Of a stretch of 64,000 nt of DNA, positions 1 to 8,084 are shown piece by piece. The stretch's first letter is position 1. The number at the start of each line of letters is the position of its first letter. The notes under the pieces are model-generated. The model made no database searches. It saw only the letters and a list, made by a program, of their open reading frames with translations, and was not told where the DNA came from. The DNA is from Sandaracinus sp. Lineage in GTDB: Bacteria > Myxococcota_A > Polyangia > Polyangiales > Houyiibacteriaceae. The stretch covers positions 1 through 64,000 of the forward strand of contig PABA01000008.1 in assembly GCA_002699025.1 (NCBI GenBank), read 5' to 3'. The position numbers were made by a program, and so were the translations under genes.

Positions 1-127
1 CGCCCCCCATCTCTGCCCCGTAGCCCGGCCCCACGGAGCCGCGTTCGTGTCGCGTCGAAGAACCGACCCATGTGACGCGGCCGGAGGCCGCGCCGAGCCG
101 CCCACGGCGGCGCTGGTAAGCCAAAAA

Positions 128-146
128 TAGCGAGCGCAGCGAGCGG
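128..146. repeat. GCTCGC-type short repeat
   Basis: On the minus strand this reads CGCTCGCTGCGCTCGCT, two GCTCGC blocks three bases apart. The same GCTCGC-N3-GCTCGC core occurs four more times at 17971-18220. It lies just past the end of the M14 peptidase gene. It is too short to be a mobile element by itself and is best read as a dispersed extragenic repeat of this genome. Confidence 0.4.
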
Positions 147-152
147 AAGACG

Positions 153-1181
153 CTACGCGTACCAGAGCTCGAAGGCCGCCGCGGCCAGGCGCTCCCGCGA
201 CGCCCGGTCCGGGTAGGCCCACCCATCCGGGCTCGCCGTGGCCCGGTGCAGGAAGTCCATCAGCGGCAGGTGCCGGCGCAGCGTCCGCCGCAGCCGATGC
301 GGCTTGATCGGGTTGAACCCGCCGAGCGCGCTGAACGCCTGCCGCGGGTTCTTCTTCACCCAGAGCCAGCTCCCCATCTCCAGCGTCAGCGGCAGGAAGA
401 GGCGCCCCGGCGCGTGCTCCCGATGCAGGTCGTGCAGGTGATCCCAGAGGTCCCCTTGCACCGTGTAGTTCCGCGCCTGCGGCTCGAGCCGGTACACGTG
501 GTTCGGCAGCGTCACGTCCAGCAGCCCCTTCAGCGCATAGACCTCCGCGAGGTTCGGGAAGGGCCGCCGCGTCCGCGCATACGGGAACCAGAGCCGGTCC
601 ACCATCCCGAAGCCCGAGTGCACGTCCAGCGCGACCGCCAGCCGCGCCTCGAAGAGCTCGCGCCGCACCAGCTCGCAGAGCGCCTTCGCCTCCGGCTGCA
701 TGGGCTCGGCCTCGGCCCCCATGTACCAGGGGAGCCGCGGCGAGATCTGCTGTCCCCCGACCAGGAAGCTCGGGTTCCCGTCCGGGTGGGGCGGCGCGTT
801 CCGCATCAGATCGACCCCCGCCCCGTTGCTCCGCCGCCGCGTCAGCATCCCCACCGGATTCAAGAGCGGCACGAAGAGCAGCCGCGAGCGCTCGAGCGCC
901 GCCTGGAGCACCTCGTCCCAGCCGAGCAGCTCCGTCAGCGTGTGCAGGTATGCCAGCACGACCCGCGTCCCGATGCGCTCGAGCCCATGCACCCCGCCGA
1001 CGACCGCCAGCGTCGGATCGCGCCGGTCCTCCGAGCCGAGCAGCACGGCGTGGATGGGGAAGCGGTGCCCCCCGTGCTCCACGGTCGTCAGCGTCCGAAC
1101 GCGCGCCCGGTCGCCGAGCCGATCGATGATCCGGTAGAGGCTCTCGAGCTCGCGGAGGCGTCGCCCCGGGGCGACGTTCAT
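153..1181 (-). CDS. M14-family zinc carboxypeptidase-like protein
   Basis: A 342-residue protein with the zinc-peptidase pattern of the M14/succinylglutamate desuccinylase superfamily. The first zinc ligands are seen in GGVHGLE (His65, Glu68), the third in DVHSG (His188), and the catalytic Glu is in LTLEMGS (Glu268). There is no signal peptide, so it is probably cytoplasmic. The ATG at 1179-1181 overlaps the stop of the upstream acyltransferase gene by four bases (ATGA), which fixes this start although the frame stays open far upstream. The substrate (peptide, acyl-amino acid or wall fragment) cannot be told from sequence. Confidence 0.8.
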   Translation of the reverse strand: MNVAPGRRLRELESLYRIIDRLGDRARVRTLTTVEHGGHRFPIHAVLLGSEDRRDPTLAVVGGVHGLERIGTRVVLAYLHTLTELLGWDEVLQAALERSRLLFVPLLNPVGMLTRRRSNGAGVDLMRNAPPHPDGNPSFLVGGQQISPRLPWYMGAEAEPMQPEAKALCELVRRELFEARLAVALDVHSGFGMVDRLWFPYARTRRPFPNLAEVYALKGLLDVTLPNHVYRLEPQARNYTVQGDLWDHLHDLHREHAPGRLFLPLTLEMGSWLWVKKNPRQAFSALGGFNPIKPHRLRRTLRRHLPLMDFLHRATASPDGWAYPDRASRERLAAAAFELWYA

Positions 1182-2020
1182 GGGCGGGTCCACGGTTCCC
1201 GGGCGCGGAGCGGGGCCTCGGCGCGACCGGGCACGAGGCCCGTGCGGACCACGGTGCGCGCGCGCTCGGCGAAGCCCTCCGCCGACTCGCCCCGGCGGGC
1301 CACGAGGGGCCGCCCGAAGCGCACGCGGACGCGCGTATGGCTCCGCGCGGTGGTCCGGACGTAGTGCGGCAGGAAGCCCTCGTCGCCCACCCAGCAGGGG
1401 TCCGTGGATTCGTAGCGGAGCGTCACGGGCACGACCGGCGCGCCCGTCAGGCGCGCGAGCCCGAACACGCCGCGCTTGAAGGGCAGCACGTCGCCCCCGG
1501 TGGTCGTGGTGCCCTCGGGGAAGGCGAGGATCGGCGCGCCGTCCTCCTCGAGGAGGCGCCGCGCCTGGAGCAGCACGCGGGCGCCGCTGTGCGCGCAGGC
1601 CCGGTCGACGAAGAGGATGCCGAGCTGATCGAGCGCGTCCCCGAGCACCGGCCAGTCTCCGACTTCCGCCTTCGCGATGGGCAGGGAGGGCGCGTGCTGC
1701 AGGATCGCGAGCGGATCGATGTAGCTCATGTGATTCGCGACGTAGACGGCCGGCCCCGCGACGGGCTCGCCCTCCGCCACCACGTCGATGCCGTGGAGCG
1801 CGCAGAGCTGCTCGGCGGTCCAGCTCAGGCGCCGCGTCCGGCGGATCACGTCCCCGGGCTCGGGCTGGCGCGCGACCCGCGCGAGCTGGGAGACGGTCTC
1901 GGCGACGAAGAGCCCGGCGCGCGTCATGCGGCGGCTGCTCCGGCCCACGGCGGCGGGGCCCTGGGCGAGCCAGCGGAGGAGGCCCGGCGTCGCGGGCGCG
2001 GGGAGCGGGGCGGTGGTCAT
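1178..2020 (-). CDS. 1-acyl-sn-glycerol-3-phosphate acyltransferase-like (PlsC family)
   Basis: A 280-residue acyltransferase of the PlsC/LPLAT fold. The catalytic HX4D box is NHMSYID (His97, Asp102) and the phosphate-binding box is FPEGT (167-171). The family transfers acyl groups to lysophosphatidate or related lipids at the inner membrane. The chosen start (ATG at 2020) gives a normal length; the frame continues upstream but with non-protein-like Arg/Ser composition. It is followed by the M14 peptidase with an ATGA overlap, so the two are co-translated. No flanking lipid-synthesis genes are seen, so the substrate is open. Confidence 0.85.
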   Translation of the reverse strand: MTTAPLPAPATPGLLRWLAQGPAAVGRSSRRMTRAGLFVAETVSQLARVARQPEPGDVIRRTRRLSWTAEQLCALHGIDVVAEGEPVAGPAVYVANHMSYIDPLAILQHAPSLPIAKAEVGDWPVLGDALDQLGILFVDRACAHSGARVLLQARRLLEEDGAPILAFPEGTTTTGGDVLPFKRGVFGLARLTGAPVVPVTLRYESTDPCWVGDEGFLPHYVRTTARSHTRVRVRFGRPLVARRGESAEGFAERARTVVRTGLVPGRAEAPLRAREPWTRP

Positions 2021-2191
2021 GCGCGCACGGTGCGATGGGTGGCGCCGGGGCCGGTGGCGGCTCCGTGACGAGACGGTGAAAAAGGCCCGCGTCACTGGGG
2101 CGACGAGAACGTCTTTCTCCCGTCGAAACCGACGCAAAAGCGTCGCGAGGCTCCTTCGCGTCGCCGGCTGGTCCGCGCTCGCCCGATCCGT

Positions 2192-2197
2192 TAGGGT
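2192..2197 (+). promoter_or_regulatory. Candidate -10 element for the porin gene
   Basis: TAGGGT followed by CGCC, identical over ten bases to the element before the ATPase-TPR gene at 10027. It lies 53 bases before the porin ATG, so a short leader would be made. No convincing -35 box is visible. Confidence 0.3.
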
Positions 2198-2250
2198 CGC
2201 CGCGCTCGGCGCAGATGGGGTGCGCCGCTGGCTTCCCTTCCGAGGTTCGC

Positions 2251-3594
2251 ATGTTCGTCCGTAGGCCGTCGTTCGCCCACCGGGAGCTCCCGCTCACCGC
2301 GCTGCTGGCGCTCGCCCTCTCGCTCCTCTCCGGTGCCCTCGCGCCCGCGCCCGCCGCCGCCGACATCCGCGTCTGGGAGACCGGCGTCGACGAGGAGAGC
2401 GGCGAGGTCACGGATCCGAAGGAGCACCGCTGGCTCGATCTCACGGCCTTCGCGCAGCCCGGCTTCGTGCTCCGCTTCGCCGACGAGAACGCCGGCCGGA
2501 CCGACAACACCTTCCTCCTCCAGCGCGCCCGCTCGGGCTTCAAGGCCCGGCTGACCTGGTGGCTCCGCATGCGCATGGAGGTCGAGTTCGCGCCCACGGC
2601 GCAGCTCCAGGACGCCTACCTCGAGCTGACGCCACACCCCTGGGCCCACCTCCGAGTCGGCCAGTTCCTCGTGCCCTTCCTGCGGGCCTACCAGTTCAAC
2701 GAGCTGAACCTCGGCTTCCTCGACCGGCCCATCTACACGCCCCAGTCGGGCTTCCGCCGCTCCATCCGCTACCTCTCGCCGCGCGACGTCGGCGCCCAGC
2801 TCTCGGGCCGCATCGGCGACCTGACCGAGGGCGCGACCTCGCCGGTCTTCGAGTACTGGCTCGGCACCTTCCTCGGGCGCGGCTCCAACCAGATCGAGAA
2901 CGGCGACGACGCCTTCCTCTACGCGGCCCGCTTCCAGCTCCACCTCCTCGGTCTGCCCGAGGGCGTCGAGGCCGAGAGCGACATCGCCCGCAACGCCCGC
3001 CCGCGCGTGGCCGTCGCCGGCAGCCTCTACAGCAACTGCGACGACCGGGCGAACTGGAACCGCGGCTGGAACGCCGACGCGGAGTTCCGCTGGAACGGCA
3101 TCTACGCCTCCGCCTCCTTCGTCTGGTTCAAGAACGGGCCCGCGGCGGACGGCCAGTTCGGCTACGACTTCTGCACCGGCTCGGACGGCCCGGACGGCAA
3201 CCCGCTCCGCTTCGTCTCCCGCGGCGCGCACATGCAGCTCCAGTACGTCCTCCCCGACGCCCTCTTCCCGGTGCCCGGCCAGGACCTCGAGCTCCTCGCC
3301 CGCTACGACTGGGTCGACGCCAACTCGCCCTTCGACCCGGACAGCCCGATCCTCGGCGGCGACGAGGACTCCCCCCAGTACGTGGCGCCCGAGACCATCG
3401 ACAACTCGGACAACCCGCCCACCCGCTACCGGCTGACCTTCGGCGTGAACTGGTTCCCGACCGGGAAGCAGACGCTGCGCATCCAGCTCAACTACCAGAT
3501 CAACCGCGAGACCGAGGACATGGTCACGGCCGAGGGACGCATCCGCGGAGTCCGCAACGAGATCGTCTGGCTCCAGATCACCGCGGGGCTCTGA
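2251..3594 (+). CDS. Phosphate-selective porin O/P-like outer membrane protein
   Basis: A 447-residue protein with a signal peptide ending near APAAA (about residue 37). The mature part looks like the OprO/OprP porin family: a framework rich in aromatic and alternating residues, a DAYLELTP segment, VGQFLVPF, and a C-terminal region with LTFGVNWFP and IQLNYQINRE strands. Family members are trimeric anion or phosphate channels, though many homologues carry other solutes. The next gene, 115 bases on, is a secreted phosphatase-like protein, so a joint role in phosphate gain is plausible but inferred. The ATG at 2251 sits directly before the signal peptide. Confidence 0.75.
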   Translation: MFVRRPSFAHRELPLTALLALALSLLSGALAPAPAAADIRVWETGVDEESGEVTDPKEHRWLDLTAFAQPGFVLRFADENAGRTDNTFLLQRARSGFKARLTWWLRMRMEVEFAPTAQLQDAYLELTPHPWAHLRVGQFLVPFLRAYQFNELNLGFLDRPIYTPQSGFRRSIRYLSPRDVGAQLSGRIGDLTEGATSPVFEYWLGTFLGRGSNQIENGDDAFLYAARFQLHLLGLPEGVEAESDIARNARPRVAVAGSLYSNCDDRANWNRGWNADAEFRWNGIYASASFVWFKNGPAADGQFGYDFCTGSDGPDGNPLRFVSRGAHMQLQYVLPDALFPVPGQDLELLARYDWVDANSPFDPDSPILGGDEDSPQYVAPETIDNSDNPPTRYRLTFGVNWFPTGKQTLRIQLNYQINRETEDMVTAEGRIRGVRNEIVWLQITAGL

Positions 3595-3708
3595 GCGGCT
3601 CCCCCGACCCTTCGAGCGGGTCGCACGCCCGCTCTGCCTTTCCGGCCATTACGCCCCCCTCCGTTCCTACGTCATACTTCCGACGCCCCCGTTCCAGAGG
3701 TCGCCCCC

Positions 3709-5208
3709 ATGAAGTCCCGCCTCTTCGCCTTCCCCTTCGCGCTTCTCCTCCTCTATCCCTGTGAGGAGACCGGTCTCGTCGAGCAGGAGACCGAGGACGC
3801 CGGCACGCTCGACGATGGCGCCGTGATCGAGCGCGACGCCTCGATGCCCGAGCTGCAGAGCCTGAGCTACACGCCGGACGGCTGCGACTACGAGGTCGCG
3901 ACCCCCGAGCTGCTCTTCGCGGAGCGAGGCGGCGACGAGGCCGGCTCGGAGCCGACGCCCTACCAGGTGCACGTGGGGTGGTCGGGGCCGACGCAGTCGA
4001 CCTTCAACGTGAACTGGCGCACGGACGGCGAGGGGACGACCTTCGCGCGCATCCTCTACGGCACGAGCGAGTCCGCGGTGGCCGGGGCGGACGACGACAC
4101 GGCCGAGGGCGTCTCGATGCAGAACGGGCACACGCTCGTCTACGAGACCGCCACCACCAACCTGATCGAGCTCGACGGGCGGGTGACGCTGCACGAGGTG
4201 CACGTCTGCGGCCTGGAGCCGGACACGACGTACTACTACAAGGTCGGCGGGCCCGGGAACTGGTCCGAGGTCTACGACGTGGCCACCGGCCCCGAGCTCG
4301 GCTCGACGGCTCCCTGGAGCTTCGCCTCGACGGGCGACAGCCGGAACAACACGGAGAACGCCTGGCCGCTGAGCCAGCGTCGGGTGCGCGACCGGGGCGT
4401 CGACCTGCAGATCTTCAGCGGCGACGCGGTCTTCCTCGGAACGCTGCAGCCGGACTGGGACCAGTTCTTCTCGGCCTCGGACGGGGACTTCGAGGTCACC
4501 GATCTCCTGGCCCGGGTGCCGCTGATGATGTCGAACGGCAACCACGACAACCTCGCGGTGAACTACGTCGCCTCCTTCGCCATGCCCCAGGAGGTCAGCG
4601 AGGACGAGCGGGCGCAGGGCGAGGAGTGGTACTCCTTCGACTACGCCAACGCGCACTTCATCGTGCTCAACGACTCGGTCGCCGACGAGAGCGTGCTCGC
4701 GGGCGCGCAGGCGAGCTGGCTCCGGGCGGACCTGGAGGCCGTCGACCGGGACGTGACCCCGTGGGTCTTCGCGGTGCACCACCGGCCCTTCTACACCTGC
4801 CTGTCGACGCACCGGCCAGACGTCGGGCTGCGCCAGGCGTGGCAGCCGGTCTTCGACGAGTACGAGGTCGACATCGTCTTCACCGGGCACAACCACGTGT
4901 ACGAGCGCTCGCAGCCGATCCGCGGCCTCGAGGGGGTCGAGGGGGTGCTGGCGAGCGCGGGCCCGAACGGCGTGCCGGCCATCGGCTCGGAGGGCAGCGG
5001 CTCGGGGCGCCCCTCGGGGACGCTCTACGTGGTGGCGGCGGGCGTCGGCGCGCCGCTCTACGCGGTGAGCGACGAGTGCCCGACGACGAACATCGCCGAG
5101 TCCGTGCAGAACTACGTGACGGTGGAGATCGAGGATCGCTCGCTCACCTTCACGGCGCGGAACGCGATGACCGACGCCGTCATCGACGAGTTCAGCTACT
5201 CGAAGTGA
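3709..5208 (+). CDS. Purple acid phosphatase-like metallophosphoesterase, exported
   Basis: A 499-residue protein. The N-terminus is a hydrophobic export signal with a Cys at residue 18 (LLYPC, a poor lipobox), followed by an acidic linker. Residues about 80-195 resemble the Fn3-like N-terminal domain of purple acid phosphatases. The metal site is complete: STGD (207-210), SGDA (237-240), GNHD (277-280), VHHRP (356-360) and GHNHVYER (393-400). The family hydrolyses phosphate esters at a binuclear metal centre outside the cytoplasm. AGAGG eight bases before the ATG is a possible ribosome site. It probably acts with the upstream porin-like protein. Confidence 0.85.
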   Translation: MKSRLFAFPFALLLLYPCEETGLVEQETEDAGTLDDGAVIERDASMPELQSLSYTPDGCDYEVATPELLFAERGGDEAGSEPTPYQVHVGWSGPTQSTFNVNWRTDGEGTTFARILYGTSESAVAGADDDTAEGVSMQNGHTLVYETATTNLIELDGRVTLHEVHVCGLEPDTTYYYKVGGPGNWSEVYDVATGPELGSTAPWSFASTGDSRNNTENAWPLSQRRVRDRGVDLQIFSGDAVFLGTLQPDWDQFFSASDGDFEVTDLLARVPLMMSNGNHDNLAVNYVASFAMPQEVSEDERAQGEEWYSFDYANAHFIVLNDSVADESVLAGAQASWLRADLEAVDRDVTPWVFAVHHRPFYTCLSTHRPDVGLRQAWQPVFDEYEVDIVFTGHNHVYERSQPIRGLEGVEGVLASAGPNGVPAIGSEGSGSGRPSGTLYVVAAGVGAPLYAVSDECPTTNIAESVQNYVTVEIEDRSLTFTARNAMTDAVIDEFSYSK

Positions 5209-5242
5209 GCGCGGCGCCCCCCGGCGCAGCCGAGGCCCAGGG

Positions 5243-6262
5243 ATGAGGCGAGCCGGCCAGCCGGGAGTCGCGTCGGTCGGGCTCCCGTTCCTCGGGGGCG
5301 CGCTGCTCGGCGTCGCGCTGCTCGGCGTCGGCACGCCCGCGGCGAGGGCGCAGAGCCCGGCGCAGACGCAGCGCGCCGAGCTCGAAGCGGCCCGGGCCGC
5401 CGAGGAGGCCTTCGACCCGGCCGAGGCGATGGAGCGCTATCGCGCGGCGCTGGAGATCGACCCGAGCTCGCGGCTGGCGCGCCGGGCCCGGGGCCGCGTG
5501 CGCTATCTGGAGGAGCGGAGCGAGGGGGGCTTCGCGCCGCTGGCCGAGCTCATGCGGGCCCAGCAGGCGCGGGGCGATCGGGAGGCGCTGCGCCGCTTCG
5601 CCGAGGCCCGCCGGGGCTTCCCGAGCGGGCGCGTGCGGCAGGAGGGGGCGATGCTCCTGGCCGAGTCCTGGTCCACGCTCGGCGACGCCGAGGAGGCGCT
5701 CTCCGCCTACCGGGAGTGGCTCGAGGAGCCCGAGCTCGAGGAGCAGGCGCGGATCCGGGCGACGGCGGGGCTCGCGCGGCTCCTCGAGCAGGAGGACCGC
5801 ACGGACGAGGCGATCGCCGTCCTGAACGAGCAGGCGCTCGGCGACGTCGAGGTGGGGCGGGAGATCGCGGCGGCGCAGCGCACCCGCGTCCGGCGCGGGG
5901 TCGCGCTCGGCGTGCTGGCCGGCTTCGCGCTCCTGCTCCTCGCGCTCCTGCGCCTCCGCTGGCTCGAGCCGGCCGTGCTCCGGCGCGCGGCTGCGCCCCG
6001 GCGCCTCCTCGTCGGGGCCTACGTGCTGCTCGGGCCGCTCGCCGTGGCCTGGCTCTACGACCCGAGCTCGCGGGACACCTTCGGCCTCCTCGCGCTGACG
6101 CTCGCGCCGCTCGTCTTCGTCGCGAGCTGCGCCGGGCAGGCGCTCGGCGGGGCGCCCCGGTGGAAGCGCTGGGCGGTCGCGCTGGGGGCGGTGGCGGCGC
6201 ATGCGGCGGCGGGCTACCTGGTGCTCGTGGCGCGGGGGAACACGCTGGGGCTGGCGCCGTGA
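5243..6262 (+). CDS. TPR-containing membrane protein with signal peptide
   Basis: A 339-residue protein of unknown function. It has an N-terminal signal ending near ARAQ (residue 36), then about 170 residues of TPR-like helical repeats (for example FDPAEAMERYRAALEIDP), and a C-terminal block from about residue 215 with four hydrophobic segments. The repeats would therefore lie outside the cytoplasm and the C-terminal part in the inner membrane. It follows the phosphatase gene by 34 bases and overlaps the next gene by four (GTGA), so it heads or belongs to a run of small membrane-protein genes. Confidence 0.6.
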   Translation: MRRAGQPGVASVGLPFLGGALLGVALLGVGTPAARAQSPAQTQRAELEAARAAEEAFDPAEAMERYRAALEIDPSSRLARRARGRVRYLEERSEGGFAPLAELMRAQQARGDREALRRFAEARRGFPSGRVRQEGAMLLAESWSTLGDAEEALSAYREWLEEPELEEQARIRATAGLARLLEQEDRTDEAIAVLNEQALGDVEVGREIAAAQRTRVRRGVALGVLAGFALLLLALLRLRWLEPAVLRRAAAPRRLLVGAYVLLGPLAVAWLYDPSSRDTFGLLALTLAPLVFVASCAGQALGGAPRWKRWAVALGAVAAHAAAGYLVLVARGNTLGLAP

Positions 6263-6813
6263 GCGAGGAGACGCGGGCGCGCCGCGCGGACGGCGCGGAC
6301 GAGAACGCGGCGGAGGACACTGCGGCGAAGGACGCCGCGGCGAAGGACACTGCCACGACGGACACTGCCACGACGGACACTGCCACGACGGACACTGCCA
6401 CGACGGACACTGCCACGACGGACACTGCGCCGAAGGACGCTGCAGCGAAGGACGCCGCAGCGAAGGACGCCGCAGCGAAGGACGCCGCAGCGAAGGACGC
6501 CGCGAGCGAGGGCGCCGGCCCGATGCGCTCGGTGCCCAGCCGCGCTCGTGGCGAGGGGAGCGGGGAGGGCGAGGTGCTCTCGGTCCACTTCGGGCGGAGC
6601 GCGAACTGCTCCTCCATCGGCAGCGTCGTGGACTTCCTCTTCCTCTCCGGGGTGGCCGGCGCGGCCGTGCTCTCGTCGATCGCCGTGCTGCTCGCGGCGG
6701 ACGACGCTCCGGACGAGGAGCCGCCGGGAGGTGGGCCCGAGGAGCATGACCCGGCCTCGGCGGCGAGCCCCGGCGATGCGAGCGCGGCGCCGGCGGGAGG
6801 CGAGGATGGCTGA
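6259..6813 (+). CDS. Repeat-rich single-pass membrane protein, unknown
   Basis: A 184-residue protein starting at a GTG that overlaps the previous stop. Residues about 18-85 are tandem five-residue units (KDAAA, TDTAT) encoded by a 15-bp DNA repeat. Then comes a conserved-looking stretch with VLSVHFGRSANCSSIGS and one hydrophobic helix (FLFLSGVAGAAVLSSIAVLL), and an acidic tail. The SANCSSIGS part before the membrane helix is the only segment that looks like a real domain. No family was recognised. It overlaps the next gene by eight bases. Confidence 0.55.
   Translation: MSEETRARRADGADENAAEDTAAKDAAAKDTATTDTATTDTATTDTATTDTATTDTAPKDAAAKDAAAKDAAAKDAAAKDAASEGAGPMRSVPSRARGEGSGEGEVLSVHFGRSANCSSIGSVVDFLFLSGVAGAAVLSSIAVLLAADDAPDEEPPGGGPEEHDPASAASPGDASAAPAGGEDG
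6316..6510 (+). repeat. 15-bp tandem repeat array, 13 units, inside a gene
   Basis: Thirteen consecutive 15-bp units of three related types: GACGCCGCGGCGAAG, GACACTGCCACGACG (five exact copies at 6346-6420) and GACGCCGCAGCGAAG. The period is a multiple of three, so copy-number changes keep the reading frame. The array keeps all six frames open locally, which explains several spurious open frames here. Confidence 0.85.
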
Positions 6814-7363
6814 GCCGACCTCCCCGAAGCCGACGTCCTCCCAGCCTGAGAGCGAAGCGCCTGAGAACGAGGCGCCTGAGAACGACGAGCCGACGTCCGC
6901 CGGGCCCACGCTGACCGAGCCGACGCCTGCCGAGCCGACGCCTGCCGAGCCGACGCCTGCCGAGCCGACGCCTGCCGAGCCGACGCCTGCCGAGCCGACG
7001 CCCGCCGAGCCTCCGAGCGACGTGCCGGCGGCGCGGCGGTCGCCGGCCGAGCCCGCCGCGCGCCGGACCGCCCTCGGCGCCGCGGCGCTCGCCTTCGCGT
7101 TCGCCGCGCCGCTGGCCTACGTCGCGCAACGACTCTACGAGCGCTCCGTGAGCGGCCCGGTCAATCCGCTGCTGGTGCTCCGCGAGGCGCACACGAGCTT
7201 CTACTGGCGCTGCGCGACGGCGGCCTGGTGGGGAGGCCTCGTCGCCGTCGCGGTCTTCGCGGCGCAGCGACGCCAGCTTCGGCTGACGTCCCCGCGCAGG
7301 GGGTGGGTCTGGGCGCTCGCCTTCGCGCTCGCCCTGGGCTGGGTCACCTGGGTGAAGCCGTGA
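6806..7363 (+). CDS. TPAEP-repeat membrane protein, unknown
   Basis: A 185-residue protein with a Pro/Glu/Thr-rich N-terminal third, including six TPAEP units, and a C-terminal half with about three hydrophobic segments (ALGAAALAFAFAAPLAYV, WWGGLVAVAVFAA, WVWALAFALALGWVTWV). The N-terminal part is probably an extended spacer. It starts eight bases inside the previous gene. Function unknown. The neighbour has the same design, a low-complexity repeat plus membrane helix, but no clear sequence similarity. Confidence 0.55.
   Translation: MAEPTSPKPTSSQPESEAPENEAPENDEPTSAGPTLTEPTPAEPTPAEPTPAEPTPAEPTPAEPTPAEPPSDVPAARRSPAEPAARRTALGAAALAFAFAAPLAYVAQRLYERSVSGPVNPLLVLREAHTSFYWRCATAAWWGGLVAVAVFAAQRRQLRLTSPRRGWVWALAFALALGWVTWVKP
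6917..7006 (+). repeat. 15-bp tandem repeat, 6 units, inside a gene
   Basis: Six units of GAGCCGACGCCTGCC in a row, the last with one change (CCCGCC). They encode EPTPA/TPAEP. Near identity at DNA level suggests recent expansion or ongoing homogenisation. Confidence 0.85.
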
Positions 7364-7559
7364 GGCGCGGGTGGTTCCGGGTGTCGAGATCGATCGCGTG
7401 GCGTGTCGTGTTCGATCGCGGCGGCTCTCCCCGGGGATCGAGTGTGGTCCAAGCCGGGATCGCGGCTGATCCCTCGCGTGTCATGCGTGGCGCCGAGGTT
7501 GCCCCGCGCGGGATCACGAAGGCTCCCGCCGCGCATCGGCCCCGACACGGGGGCGGGCG

Positions 7560-8006
7560 GTGATCTGGCGGGTCCTCGAGAGCGTGCACGGGCACCTCGG
7601 CGTGCTGGCCGCGGTCGCCCTGATGCACCCGGCCATCCTGCTCCGCAAGGGGCTCCCGCTCTCGCGCGGCGCGCGCCTCTCGGTGATCCTCACGACCGTC
7701 GTCACGGCGGGCGCCTTCGGGCTCGGCGTGGGCATCTACGAGGCCTATCGCGAGCAGGTGAAGCGGCGCCTCTTCGCCGCCGCCCCGGACGTCGGCTACC
7801 TCTTCGAGACCAAGGAGCACCTGGCCTGGGCGGTCATCTGCCTCGCCTTCGGCGCCGGCGTCGCGGCCCTCGCGGCCCCGGTCCGGGGCGGGCGCCGGCT
7901 CCGCCAGCTCTCGGCGATCACCTACGCCGTCGCCGCCGTGCTCTGCGTCGTGGTCGTGGCCCTCGGCACCTATGTGGCCTCGGTCCGCGGCTTCCCCGAG
8001 CCCTGA
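7560..8006 (+). CDS. Small four-helix membrane protein, unknown
   Basis: A 148-residue protein from a GTG start with four predicted membrane segments (around residues 10-28, 40-60, 85-108 and 118-140). A His-containing first segment (HGHLGVLAAVALMHP) and a short loop EAYREQVKRRLF are notable. It could be a small heme- or quinone-associated membrane protein, but no motif proves this. It follows a 196-base gap in which no gene was seen, so it may have its own promoter. Confidence 0.5.
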   Translation: MIWRVLESVHGHLGVLAAVALMHPAILLRKGLPLSRGARLSVILTTVVTAGAFGLGVGIYEAYREQVKRRLFAAAPDVGYLFETKEHLAWAVICLAFGAGVAALAAPVRGGRRLRQLSAITYAVAAVLCVVVVALGTYVASVRGFPEP

Positions 8007-8084
8007 TCGGCTTCGCCGACGTCGCGGGCTCCGGCGCCGCTCGACTCGGCTCGGGCGCCGTCGGCGCGGCTCGCTGCCCGGCGG

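Noticed and set aside
1182-2597. N-terminal 470 codons of the frame containing the M14 peptidase
   Set aside because: They overlap the acyltransferase gene in another frame and are Arg/Pro-rich. The ATGA overlap at 1178-1181 gives the true start.
6214-6909. Pentapeptide-like LRCGV/VRRGS repeats on the minus strand
   Set aside because: They are the reverse reading of the 15-bp tandem array. The plus-strand genes have proper overlaps and membrane helices.
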